Positions 48,725 to 55,729 of a DNA stretch of 64,000 nt are shown here, in pieces. This DNA is from Modicisalibacter radicis (GTDB taxonomy: Bacteria; Pseudomonadota; Gammaproteobacteria; Pseudomonadales; Halomonadaceae): the NCBI RefSeq assembly GCF_900961225.1, contig NZ_CAAHFN010000054.1, forward strand, positions 334,821 to 398,820, written 5' to 3'. The notes beneath the pieces were generated by a model. That model searched no databases and was not told where the DNA came from. It saw only the letters and a list, made by a program, of their open reading frames with translations. The translations under genes were made by a program, and so were the position numbers. The first letter of the stretch is position 1. Every line of letters begins with the position of its first letter.

Positions 48725-49681
48725 TTAGAAATCAAGCCCAAACTTATGGCGTGTATCAATAGGTGTTCTTACGTACTCAGCCTCACTAGCACCCAGAATG
48801 GCTACAAGTAGACGACAAACCAGACCTTCCATCTGTAACTCCACATGAGGCGCATCAACCCCCCTATTATTTCCCCCATAGATTGAGAACCCCAGGGGCT
48901 CATCAAAAAACAGTCCTTCATGAAAAGTATTGTTTCTAACTTCAGCTAGCTCGGGATTAGAGCCATTATCATATTTAGCCCACTCAGGGGTCTCTATGCC
49001 AACCGTTTCACACATCCACTGCACACGACTAGCATGAGAACGAGCAGGATTTTTTGCCCCTTCGCTAATAAAAATTCTATAGCAAGTATCTAAGGCTATA
49101 TAAAGATAATTAAATCTTTCAAAAGGGAGACTCCTCGGATATTGGGCTAAGAATAGCGCATGGATCACAGACGCCACTCTTTTAAGCGAGCGCGGATTAC
49201 TACGCTTACGATCCAGATAAGCTAATGAAAGATCAATGGCTTTAGCTAAATCATGCTGAGTAAGCACAAAATCAACCATCGTTCCAGGCTTAACTGGAGT
49301 AGCATCTAAGTAGCCGGCTTCTGTAGTCGTCATCCTCATGCCTGAAAAGAACGAAAAACTCCAAACTGCAAACTCAATTGCACTTTTATCTTTATCACCA
49401 AAAACAGTCATCATGTGAGTTTTTGGTAGACCAAAAACCCGTGGCGCATAAGGAAGATCGCGAACACTCCCAGTTGCAATATCGAACTGTTGTTCAGCCT
49501 CCGGATAATACCATCCGTTATAAACATTTGAACTGTTAACGACTTGAGACACAACAGAAGCATGATCATCTAATGTTTCAATTTCAAACCTGTCACCCCT
49601 AACATCAAGTAGCCTTGGATAGAACCCGAAGTCACCACTTATAGCCTCACCCCTATCAAGCCTATCACTAGAAAACATCAT
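48725..49681 (-). CDS. Hypothetical protein with HEPN-like RNxxxH motif
   Basis: A protein of about 318 residues (start at ATG 49681 or 49678; the frame opens at 49690). Near residue 260 it has EVRNNTFHEG, which fits the R-x4-6-H motif of HEPN ribonuclease-like domains common in abortive-infection and toxin proteins. The region before it (RFNYLYIALDTCYRIFISEG) is helical, as in HEPN folds. The N-terminal half is beta-rich and could be a sensor. The gene is AT-rich and alone on the minus strand in the cargo region. The HEPN call is by eye only. Confidence 0.65.
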   Translation of the reverse strand: MMFSSDRLDRGEAISGDFGFYPRLLDVRGDRFEIETLDDHASVVSQVVNSSNVYNGWYYPEAEQQFDIATGSVRDLPYAPRVFGLPKTHMMTVFGDKDKSAIEFAVWSFSFFSGMRMTTTEAGYLDATPVKPGTMVDFVLTQHDLAKAIDLSLAYLDRKRSNPRSLKRVASVIHALFLAQYPRSLPFERFNYLYIALDTCYRIFISEGAKNPARSHASRVQWMCETVGIETPEWAKYDNGSNPELAEVRNNTFHEGLFFDEPLGFSIYGGNNRGVDAPHVELQMEGLVCRLLVAILGASEAEYVRTPIDTRHKFGLDF

Positions 49682-49804
49682 GCCTCCCAAATAAAATAAA
49701 CCGCTCTTTTAAGAATAGAAAACATTTTCCTGCCTATACCATATGCGACCTGGAGATGGCCAACTCCAAAGAGCTCTCGCCTAAGTGCCAAGCCTAAAAG
49801 CAAG

Positions 49805-50074
49805 TTACAGTATATAGTCAGGCTTGGGCGGTTTCCCTTGCCGCCCTGAAAATCGCCACAGAAGGCTGATTGCATACCAGTAATCTCTAGCAGTGATAGG
49901 GCTATATCGCTTCGCTTCTAGGAACTGGTAGACGTGACGCTTGCCAATCTGAGCTGGTGGGCAGCCGCACCACCGAACGAACTCTTCGATTCTGCGCAGC
50001 TGTCGCCGGCGATGGGTCTTCCCGCCTTTAGCGCTATGGAGATGGAGGGCATGGCGAATGTCCGGCGGAATCAT
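49805..50074 (-). CDS. Small recombinase-associated protein
   Basis: An 89-residue basic protein (ALHLHSAKGGKTHRRRQLRR, then IEEFVRWCGCPPAQIGKRHV and YQFLEAKRYSPITARDYWYA) with the look of a core-binding (SAM-like) domain of a tyrosine recombinase. Its ATG overlaps the stop of the recombinase at 50071 by 4 bp, so it follows that gene in one operon. It may assist recombination or excision. The role is inferred. Confidence 0.7.
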   Translation of the reverse strand: MIPPDIRHALHLHSAKGGKTHRRRQLRRIEEFVRWCGCPPAQIGKRHVYQFLEAKRYSPITARDYWYAISLLWRFSGRQGKPPKPDYIL

Positions 50075-51012
50075 CTAGCACCACCGATATAGTTCACAAC
50101 GATGGCAATGCGGGAATGGCCCAGTTCCTGCGCCACGGCCAGCCGAGCAGCCCGATCGGCGGACCGCGAAGCGGCCCCGCCCATCATTGGGGGTAGGTGC
50201 CCGGTGATAGCTTGGTAACGCTCCATGGCATAAGCCGAGCGGAGTTCATGAATCCGGCTGATGCCATGCTCCTGGAGCATTTCCCTTGTCTGCCGTAAGC
50301 CGCCGTCCTCCCACTTCGCCCAGGTCTGCCCGGTCGGTACCAGACTGCGGGCACTGCCTTGGACGCGGCTCGCATAGGCAAGGGTCGCCAACTGACGCTC
50401 TGATGTGATGGGCAGTGTCCGGATTCTGCCGCCCTTGGTGCCGTGAGCGATCGTCACGCGCCCGGTATCGCGTGCCTCCTGGAGGGCCTTATGGGCATTG
50501 AGCAGGGAGGCTTCCTTTGCCCTGAGCCCCAGATCCCGGGCCAGTTCAACGATTGCCGCCCCGTTGGCCATCCCGGCACTGCGCAGATCATCACTCACCA
50601 CGGTCACAGCCTGCCGGTCGAGCCCATCGGGGATGGCTGTCCGCACGTTTACCCGATGGGCGATGCCGGCATCCTTTGTCGGGCTCACGGACTGCCATTC
50701 CCCTCGCGTGGCGTGGCCCATGACGGTATTGATGGCACTGACCAGGTTCTGACCGTAAGCCGCGGACAGTTCCCCGGCGGCCACCCTGGTGGCGATCGCC
50801 TGGCCATAGCTGGCCACCAGCTGCGCCGTGACGTACTCCAGACGCTTGACGCCCTCTGCCTTGGCAAATGCTGCGAACGCCTGCCAGCGCTGCCCCACGG
50901 CTGCCGCCGTGGCATATCCCATCTGTCCCTCCCGGGCCACGGCGTTGACGGCGAACCTGCCTGCCTTGCCGAGATCCCGCGTGCGTAACCCGTAGTTGTT
51001 CGCCTTGGCCAT
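50071..51012 (-). CDS. Second tyrosine recombinase (Integrase_1-type)
   Basis: A 313-residue recombinase. The N-terminal SAM-like domain (about 1-110) is followed by a catalytic domain with Arg in LGLRAKEASLL, the H-x-x-R box in IHELRSAYAMERYQ and a Tyr near the end in HSRIAIVVNYIG. It resembles the Phage_int_SAM_2/Integrase_1 group rather than the P4 integrase at 36019. It reads leftward from near the right end, together with an 89-residue partner. Confidence 0.85.
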   Translation of the reverse strand: MAKANNYGLRTRDLGKAGRFAVNAVAREGQMGYATAAAVGQRWQAFAAFAKAEGVKRLEYVTAQLVASYGQAIATRVAAGELSAAYGQNLVSAINTVMGHATRGEWQSVSPTKDAGIAHRVNVRTAIPDGLDRQAVTVVSDDLRSAGMANGAAIVELARDLGLRAKEASLLNAHKALQEARDTGRVTIAHGTKGGRIRTLPITSERQLATLAYASRVQGSARSLVPTGQTWAKWEDGGLRQTREMLQEHGISRIHELRSAYAMERYQAITGHLPPMMGGAASRSADRAARLAVAQELGHSRIAIVVNYIGGAR

Positions 51013-51986
51013 GTTCTTTCCTCGATGTGTTGCTGGTGATCCCCCGTTGCCCCTGTCTTGGCGGTAAGTGATACGCGCATCTGAGGTGCGCGCAGACCTG
51101 GAGGAGGCGTTGTTTTATCGCAGACATTTCCCTACTGCGGACTGGATCGCTTGTGATGTGACGGTGACTCATGCGGGTGCTATGGCGTGGGGCTCACGCA
51201 CGCCGGCAGCGATCGCTGCCAGCTCCGGCTTAGGCCAAGGCCCAGCCCTAGCGAGGGGCTGCCCGAGTCGCTGTCACGTATCGACGCCCAGGGCGTCGTT
51301 TCGAGGAGCGGCATTGCGCCGTGGTAGAGCATTCGTCGGTTTTCGTCCGACGATGGATGGCCAGAAATCCGCGTGGTTTAGCGGCTGGCTGGCCAGTGGG
51401 ACCCCGCGTCTCCTCGGAACGAGGAGACGCGGGTGGGGGATGCCATCGCATGCACTGGGTGGCATGGACTGGACGCAACTGCGCCCGGCATTGGCGGTGA
51501 TCTGACGGTGACGTGCCGGAAGCGCAAAAGCGCCCAGGCATGCGGAGGCAGTGCACGCAATGGCATCGGTTCATCGCCGTGAGGCGTGGAACTGGAGTAT
51601 CCGCCCAGGGCGGAGGGGAGGAATGCACCGGGTTGTGGCCGCAGGTCGCGGGCAAACGTCGGACATAGTGCTGTCGCCTGCTCAAGGGCAGCAACGGCAG
51701 TCAGGTCATCCGCGATCCCTGAGAAGGGTGAGACGGAGCGGGCACGGGGGCCGTTGAATACTGTTTTGGTTTCGAGGCCAGTTACCTCGCCGCTAGGCGG
51801 AACTGCAAGGACCACGTTGGTAACGGGGCTGGTACCCCCGCCGCTTCTAGCGGGCTACGAGATCAAATTAGCATCTCGGACGATGGAAGGCCAGATACGA
51901 ACCGCTGCTCAAGGAATAACCCCAGCGCCCAGCGATATAAAGCCGAGTCACAGCGTGAGGGCTGTAAAACACTGGTGCTCAATTTC
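51013..51986. other. Gene-free, hairpin-rich region
   Basis: About 970 bp without a convincing gene; the open frames lack ribosome sites and look like shadows. It holds several perfect hairpins, including CGACGCC-CAG-GGCGTCG near 51286, CGTCGG-TTTTCGT-CCGACG near 51330 and the 14-bp stem at 51403-51433. It may contain a structured RNA or origin. Confidence 0.5.
51403..51433. repeat. Perfect 14-bp-stem hairpin
   Basis: CCCGCGTCTCCTCG and CGAGGAGACGCGGG are exact complements around a GAA loop. There is no T-tract on either side, so it is not a simple terminator. Confidence 0.75.
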
Positions 51987-52161
51987 GTGTCGTGTCGCGA
52001 TTTTTCTCAATAGCTTGGCGTTCGATAGACCATGCCGTTTTCTCGGACACAACTTGTGTCTTCGTCAATCGTGTCAAGCGCGATAGCTTTTTGTGTCAAA
52101 TATAAAATTACCAATAAATCAGTTGCTTACGATAACTAGGACACAAAGACACGAAGGACAC
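51987..52161. repeat. Right cluster of GTGTC/GACAC pentamers
   Basis: Nine copies of GTGTC or GACAC occur in 175 bp (51987, 51992, 52046, 52056, 52071, 52093, 52140, 52148, 52157), with an AT-rich patch (AAATATAAAATTACCAATAAA) in the middle. The left cluster (37412-37527) has the same design, so one protein probably binds both. Confidence 0.6.
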
Positions 52162-52513
52162 GACGAAACCACAGCAACCCGACTTCACCTCGCCCAGGCC
52201 CTGAAGGTGGGCCACCCAAATCGCGCTGGGGCATGCTGCAATTCCACGAGCTACCGACAGAGGTTCAGCCGCTATGAGGCTCTCCAACGGTAATGGGTAT
52301 ATAGGGGCTGCTGATCGCTCAGTGTCGGCCTGCAGCTTCATGGAGATCCTGGCCGAGGATACGACTCTGCTGGCCAGACTAGACCATGCAACTCTCGACC
52401 ACGGATTCGCTTGGGTCCTCCTGGCAGGCCCACCCGGAATACGGGGTCGCAGAACCGCGGAATTCGTGCAGCTGTGAAAACGCTATGGCTTCCTTACTTT
52501 TTGGTTGGGCCAT

Positions 52514-52536
52514 TTCCTATACCCGGCATATACCCA
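52514..52536. repeat. Subterminal 23-bp direct repeat, right copy
   Basis: Identical to 35955-35977 and in the same orientation. It lies 81 bp inside the right tRNA core. It is a candidate arm-type site for the integrase or excisionase. Confidence 0.7.
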
Positions 52537-52616
52537 GCGATTTACAGGCACAAAAAAGCCGCCCTCAATAGCGGCCTCTATCCCTTTCAAGATACTGATT
52601 ATAAAGGATTTTATAT

Positions 52617-52692
52617 TGGTGCCGGCGAGTGGATTCGAACCACCGACCTACGCATTACGAATGCGTTGCTCTGCCAACTGAGCTACGCCGGC
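52617..52692 (-). tRNA. thrT: tRNA-Thr(CGT), intact; carries attR
   Basis: The minus strand reads GCCGGCGTAGCTCAGTTGG at the 5' end, with a D-arm, a 5-bp anticodon stem ACGCA/TGCGT around the loop TTCGTAA (anticodon CGT, threonine), a T-arm GGTTCGAATCC and an encoded CCA. Length is 76. Its 3' 46 bases (52617-52662) are repeated at 35782-35827, so the island is inserted at its 3' end and leaves the gene whole. Confidence 0.97.
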
Positions 52693-52814
52693 TCATGGAA
52701 AATCTTACCCATTAGCCGATAGGCCAGGCAAGCTCCTCGGTTGATGCTTGTCAAGTCTGCCGCCAGCTTCTAAAGCTTTAGACATGCCATCCGAAACGAC
52801 AAGGGAGCAAGACC

Positions 52815-53126
52815 ATGTCAATGACGACAGCCCAACGGATCCGTCCTTTTCTGGCCGTACTGATGATCGGCCTGGCTGCACCGGCATTTGCTGAAGAAGA
52901 GGCCGCCCGGCAGGCGTCCGACGAAGCCGGCCAGAGCCCGGGCGAGGCCCGGCAGCATGCCTCCCAGGCCGAAGAGCAACAAAAGCGGCCCGAAGGCAAG
53001 GTCAAGCCGCAGGAGGCGCAGAAAGGCCAGGATTCTTCATTGAGCCACGATACCGACGAGGGGAGCCTCGACCAGGAGAGTGGCTCCGACGCCATGATGC
53101 AGCCCGATGGCTACAGCGGCGGTTGA
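52815..53126 (+). CDS. Small secreted hydrophilic protein
   Basis: A 103-residue protein with a signal peptide ending near AFAE (about residue 26). The mature part is very rich in Glu, Gln, Ser and Asp and probably disordered (EEEAARQASDEAGQSPGEAR). GGGAGCAAGACC precedes the ATG. No family is recognised. It is the first gene outside the island on the right. Confidence 0.65.
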   Translation: MSMTTAQRIRPFLAVLMIGLAAPAFAEEEAARQASDEAGQSPGEARQHASQAEEQQKRPEGKVKPQEAQKGQDSSLSHDTDEGSLDQESGSDAMMQPDGYSGG

Positions 53127-53211
53127 GCCCGCTGACTGGCGTGACTGCGAGCCGGGCCAGGAAGATGCCTTGGCCCGGGTTTCACAATCGTTCTCGTAGC
53201 CGGCCGGGCGA

Positions 53212-53439
53212 TTACTCGTTTTCCTGACGCAACTGCCTGGCAAGGTTACGCAGATAGTCGGCCGAGACACTCGACATCCCCGCTTCCTTCATGGCCTTGG
53301 CCAGACGGAGATAGGCCTCGGCATCATTGAGGGCGAGCCGCGCCTCCTCGGTTTCAAGCTCTGTCGTCACGCTTGCGGTCTCCTTGTGCGGCCCTGTCGA
53401 AAGTGCGCTGTTCGGCAACGCGCGTGCAAAAGATGCCAT
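53212..53439 (-). CDS. Small hypothetical protein
   Basis: A 75-residue protein from ATG 53439 (MASFARALPNSALSTGPHK); a longer frame opens at 53457. The C-terminal half is helical (LETEEARLALNDAEAYLRLAKAMKEAGMSSVSADYLRNLARQL). No domain is recognised. It lies between the secreted protein and the Crp/Fnr gene. Confidence 0.55.
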   Translation of the reverse strand: MASFARALPNSALSTGPHKETASVTTELETEEARLALNDAEAYLRLAKAMKEAGMSSVSADYLRNLARQLRQENE

Positions 53440-53589
53440 AATTTTGTCTCGCCTCAAATGGCCGACGGCGCGCTACATTAGCACGCCGATGATGCCCAAG
53501 TGTGGACGAACGACACTATAGCAGCGCGAGACGAGCCCCGCCGGGTGGTCACGAGCGTCATCTGCCTGTTACAGCTGGCCGCACTGAAA

Positions 53590-54327
53590 TTAGCCACGCA
53601 ACAGCGGATTGATCGCTTCACTGCAGTGCTCGGGGACGAAACCCGCCAGCGCCGAGAGTCGCTCGAAATCGAGTATCCGGATAGCGTTGCGCCGCTTGTG
53701 AATCAATCCATCCTCGGCCAGGTCGGTCAATGTACGGCTGACATGCACCTCGGTGAGCCCGAGCATCAGGCTGAACAGGCGTTGTGTCAGGGGGAGCGTG
53801 AAACTGCTCCCATCGGTCGCGTGGATACGCTCCAGCCGGTAATAGATCTCCAGCGCGAAGTGCGCAATGCGCGACTTGGCGTCGTGACTCAGCACATTGA
53901 CCAGGCGCTCGGTGATGACCGCCTGCTGATGCGACGCCGAGGCGTGCATCGCCAGCCCCAGCGTGCTGGAGCGCTGGCACGCCTCGCGTAGACCTTGCGC
54001 GGGAAACGGACAGACGATGCCGTCCGTGAGCATCTCGACCCCGGTGTAATGGGCGTTGAACGTCACCTCACGAATGCCGACCAGGTCGCCGGGCAGGAAT
54101 ATTTCGAGAACCTGGCGGCCCCCTCCCTTGCTGCAGTGAAAGGAGTAGGCCCAGCCTCGTTTCAGGGTGTACAAGACCTCAGGTACATCGCCCGCCTTCC
54201 ACAACTGACTGCGCCGGGCGACCTCCCTGGGCGCTTGCTCGAGCTCTTCCAGCAGTTGTAGATCGTCCTCGCCAAGCTCGATGTGCTGGCGAAGGTTTCT
54301 CTTGATGCAGCCCTCTTCCGTATCCAT
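53590..54327 (-). CDS. Crp/Fnr-family transcriptional regulator
   Basis: A 245-residue regulator with an N-terminal cNMP-like sensor domain (RRSQLWKAGDVPEVLYTLKRGWAYSF, FLPGDLVGIREV) and a C-terminal Crp-type helix-turn-helix (LTQRLFSLMLGLTEVHVSRTLTDLAEDGLI). It has no FNR-type iron-sulfur cysteine set. AAGGA lies before the ATG, preceded by the palindrome at 54340-54355, a likely autoregulatory site. It is a diverged relative of the 30521-31384 gene. Confidence 0.9.
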   Translation of the reverse strand: MDTEEGCIKRNLRQHIELGEDDLQLLEELEQAPREVARRSQLWKAGDVPEVLYTLKRGWAYSFHCSKGGGRQVLEIFLPGDLVGIREVTFNAHYTGVEMLTDGIVCPFPAQGLREACQRSSTLGLAMHASASHQQAVITERLVNVLSHDAKSRIAHFALEIYYRLERIHATDGSSFTLPLTQRLFSLMLGLTEVHVSRTLTDLAEDGLIHKRRNAIRILDFERLSALAGFVPEHCSEAINPLLRG

Positions 54328-54339
54328 GGAAACATCCTT

Positions 54340-54355
54340 GTGTGAGCGTTCACAC
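54340..54355. promoter_or_regulatory. Palindromic operator before the Crp/Fnr gene
   Basis: GTGTGA-GCGT-TCACAC is a perfect 6+6 inverted repeat 12 bp before the start codon, next to the ribosome site. It resembles a Crp-type half-site pair (TGTGA/TCACA) but with a 4-bp instead of a 6-bp spacer. Autoregulation is likely. Confidence 0.45.
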
Positions 54356-54638
54356 CATAGCTGCGAACCACATCGAGGGGCCTTCCTGGCCGCACTCTTG
54401 AGGTTGAAATATAGGTTTGCGGAAAGATACAGGTAACCTGCCGAGCCTCTCCAAAGCGGCTTTCACGCAATCGGCCACTCCACGCTTGGCGAGGAAATAG
54501 CGCGGCAGCGTCCTCGTCGGCTTTCCGCCCACGGCAGAGTTCCGAAAAGCGTAGTTCCACCAGCGCTCCAGAACAAATGCATATCGCCCCAGGATGACGG
54601 CTCGACCGTCGAGCCGGCTTCCCTCCTTCCTGCGTTCA
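54356..54638. other. Gene-free stretch between Crp/Fnr gene and sRNA B
   Basis: No convincing gene is seen here. The open frames have no ribosome site and overlap the promoter side of the Crp/Fnr gene. It probably holds the promoter of that gene. Confidence 0.5.
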
Positions 54639-54639
54639 C

Positions 54640-54806
54640 AAAAAAAGCCCGACCGAGTGGTCGGGCTTTCCTAGCGCTGCATTTCCTTGCCGCTACAGCG
54701 AGCATCCTGCTCGCACATCCTTGGCACTTGAGCTATCCGTCGCTCGGCCTTCCCTGGTGCGAGCCTTCCTGGCTCGACGCCGCCTACGGTCTCAAAGAGG
54801 GCGGGA
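54640..54806 (-). ncRNA. CsrB/RsmZ-like sRNA (CsrA-titrating), copy B
   Basis: On the minus strand this approximately 167-nt RNA has hairpins with GGA loops: CGAGCC-AGGAA-GGCTCG and GCGAGC-AGGAT-GCTCGC are perfect 6-bp stems. Further GGA motifs are in CCAGGGAAGG, GACGGATAG, CAAGGATGTG, CAAGGAAATG and CTAGGAAAG, about seven in all. It ends in a strong terminator (54644-54669) and a T7 tail. A 5' hairpin (CCGCC...GGCGG) and an extended -10 (TG-A-GTTAAA, plus 54813-54821) match the layout of copy A. The expected role is to titrate CsrA/RsmA. Confidence 0.82.
54644..54669 (-). terminator. Rho-independent terminator of sRNA B
   Basis: AAAGCCCGACC and GGTCGGGCTTT pair as an 11-bp stem around a 4-base loop. 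On the minus strand the stem is followed directly by T residues (TTTT then GTG). Confidence 0.92.
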
Positions 54807-54864
54807 CACGTATTTAACTCAGGTTATGAGAAATGAAAAAACGGCATTATCCAGGCAAAAAAGC

Positions 54865-54885
54865 GCCCCGTAGGGGGTACGGGGC
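54865..54885 (-). terminator. Terminator hairpin upstream of sRNA B
   Basis: GCCCCGTA and TACGGGGC pair as an 8-bp stem around a G5 loop; on the minus strand it is followed by GCTTTTTT. It insulates the sRNA from transcription of the ectC-like gene. Confidence 0.78.
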
Positions 54886-55036
54886 AAACAAGCAGGGATG
54901 ATCGTCAGACTCGGCAGCCGAAGCTACCTTCCGGCGATTCCCTGATCACGACATGCGGGTGCCATGCCCGGAGGGTCGATGCCAGATAGGTCTGTCCAGG
55001 CAGATCAGGCCGCCGAAAACGGAAGCGGCGACGAAA

Positions 55037-55062
55037 AGCGCCCCGCATGGAAGCGGGGCGCT
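55037..55062 (-). terminator. Terminator hairpin after the ectC-like gene
   Basis: AGCGCCCCGC and GCGGGGCGCT pair as a 10-bp stem around ATGGAA; on the minus strand it is followed by TTTTCG. It lies about 175 bp after the ectC-like stop. A second terminator follows at 54865-54885. Confidence 0.78.
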
Positions 55063-55237
55063 GGAAGATATCGATCATCGGCTTGCGGCACTTTCGCGAC
55101 AAAGCTTCGTCGCTCGCCATCCCTGCCGATCGGTGAGCCTCCATGGCCTTCAGCTTCCGTGCTGCGGAATCGTCCTGATCCCTGATCACGTTTTCAGCGT
55201 AGTCGCCGTAGGGCGCATTTCAAGCCGGCGTGCCTCG

Positions 55238-55639
55238 TCAGTGCTTGAGCAGCGTGCCGTCATCGTCGTAGAGCGGGTAACTGCCCTGCTCGTCGTGATC
55301 CTCGGGCCCCACCAAGGACGGGGTAAAGACGCACAGCACCGTCATGCCCTTCTCACTGCTCAGGATATGCTTCTGGTGCTTGTCCAGCGCATACAGAACA
55401 CCCGGCTTGAGCTGCCACTTGCCGCCCTCGGTCAGGTCCTCGATCTCGCCTTCACCCTCGATGCAGATCACCGACTCCCGGTGGTTCTTGTACCACATGT
55501 GCAGCGACTGGCCGGGCTTGATGACGGTTTCGTGCACCGAGTGCCCCATGCCGTCGGCCCGCAGCGTGTACCGCCGGCTGATGAACTTCTCTTCATCGAC
55601 CTGGCTGTTCTCGGCATCCTGGTGATCGCGAACAATCAT
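55238..55639 (-). CDS. ectC: Orphan EctC-like ectoine synthase (cupin)
   Basis: A 133-residue cupin matching ectoine synthase in length and pattern: MIVRDHQDAENSQVDEEKFI at the start, SLHMWYKNHRESVICIEGEGEIEDL (the EctC family has [20 protein letters not shown] here), LKPGVLYALDKHQKHIL and VLCVFTPSLVGPEDHDEQGSYPL. EctC closes N-gamma-acetyldiaminobutyrate to ectoine. Here it is not beside ectA or ectB but beside an amidase, so it may be a solitary paralogue with another role. The start has AAGGAG upstream. Confidence 0.85.
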   Translation of the reverse strand: MIVRDHQDAENSQVDEEKFISRRYTLRADGMGHSVHETVIKPGQSLHMWYKNHRESVICIEGEGEIEDLTEGGKWQLKPGVLYALDKHQKHILSSEKGMTVLCVFTPSLVGPEDHDEQGSYPLYDDDGTLLKH

Positions 55640-55729
55640 ACTGTGCTCCTTGCGTGGGTGACCGGGACGATGACGTTACGGTGGCACCCCGCGTCCCGGG
55701 AACGAGTGCGCCAACCCGCGATGAAGGGC

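Larger units (their letters stand above)
35782..52662. mobile_element. tRNA-Thr-integrated genomic island, phage-satellite-like
   Basis: The island is bounded by 46-bp direct repeats derived from the 3' end of tRNA-Thr(CGT). It contains a P4-type integrase, a second tyrosine recombinase, an AlpA-like regulator, a DUF927/TOPRIM primase-helicase, an S49 phage protease, a toxin-antitoxin pair and AT-richer cargo. No capsid, tail, terminase or conjugation genes are seen. This fits a satellite of a phage or a related integrative element rather than a complete prophage. Confidence 0.88.

Noticed and set aside
51068..52293. Several open frames in the right part of the island
   Set aside because: They lack ribosome-binding sites, overlap one another on both strands, and cover hairpins and iterons.
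54340..54355. Possible Crp site TGTGA-N6-TCACA
   Set aside because: The spacer is 4 bp instead of 6, so it is listed as a palindromic operator and not as a standard Crp site.
54905..55189. 94-residue minus-strand frame before sRNA B
   Set aside because: A strong terminator (55037-55062) lies within it and no family is recognisable, so it is more likely 3' untranslated sequence of the ectC-like gene.
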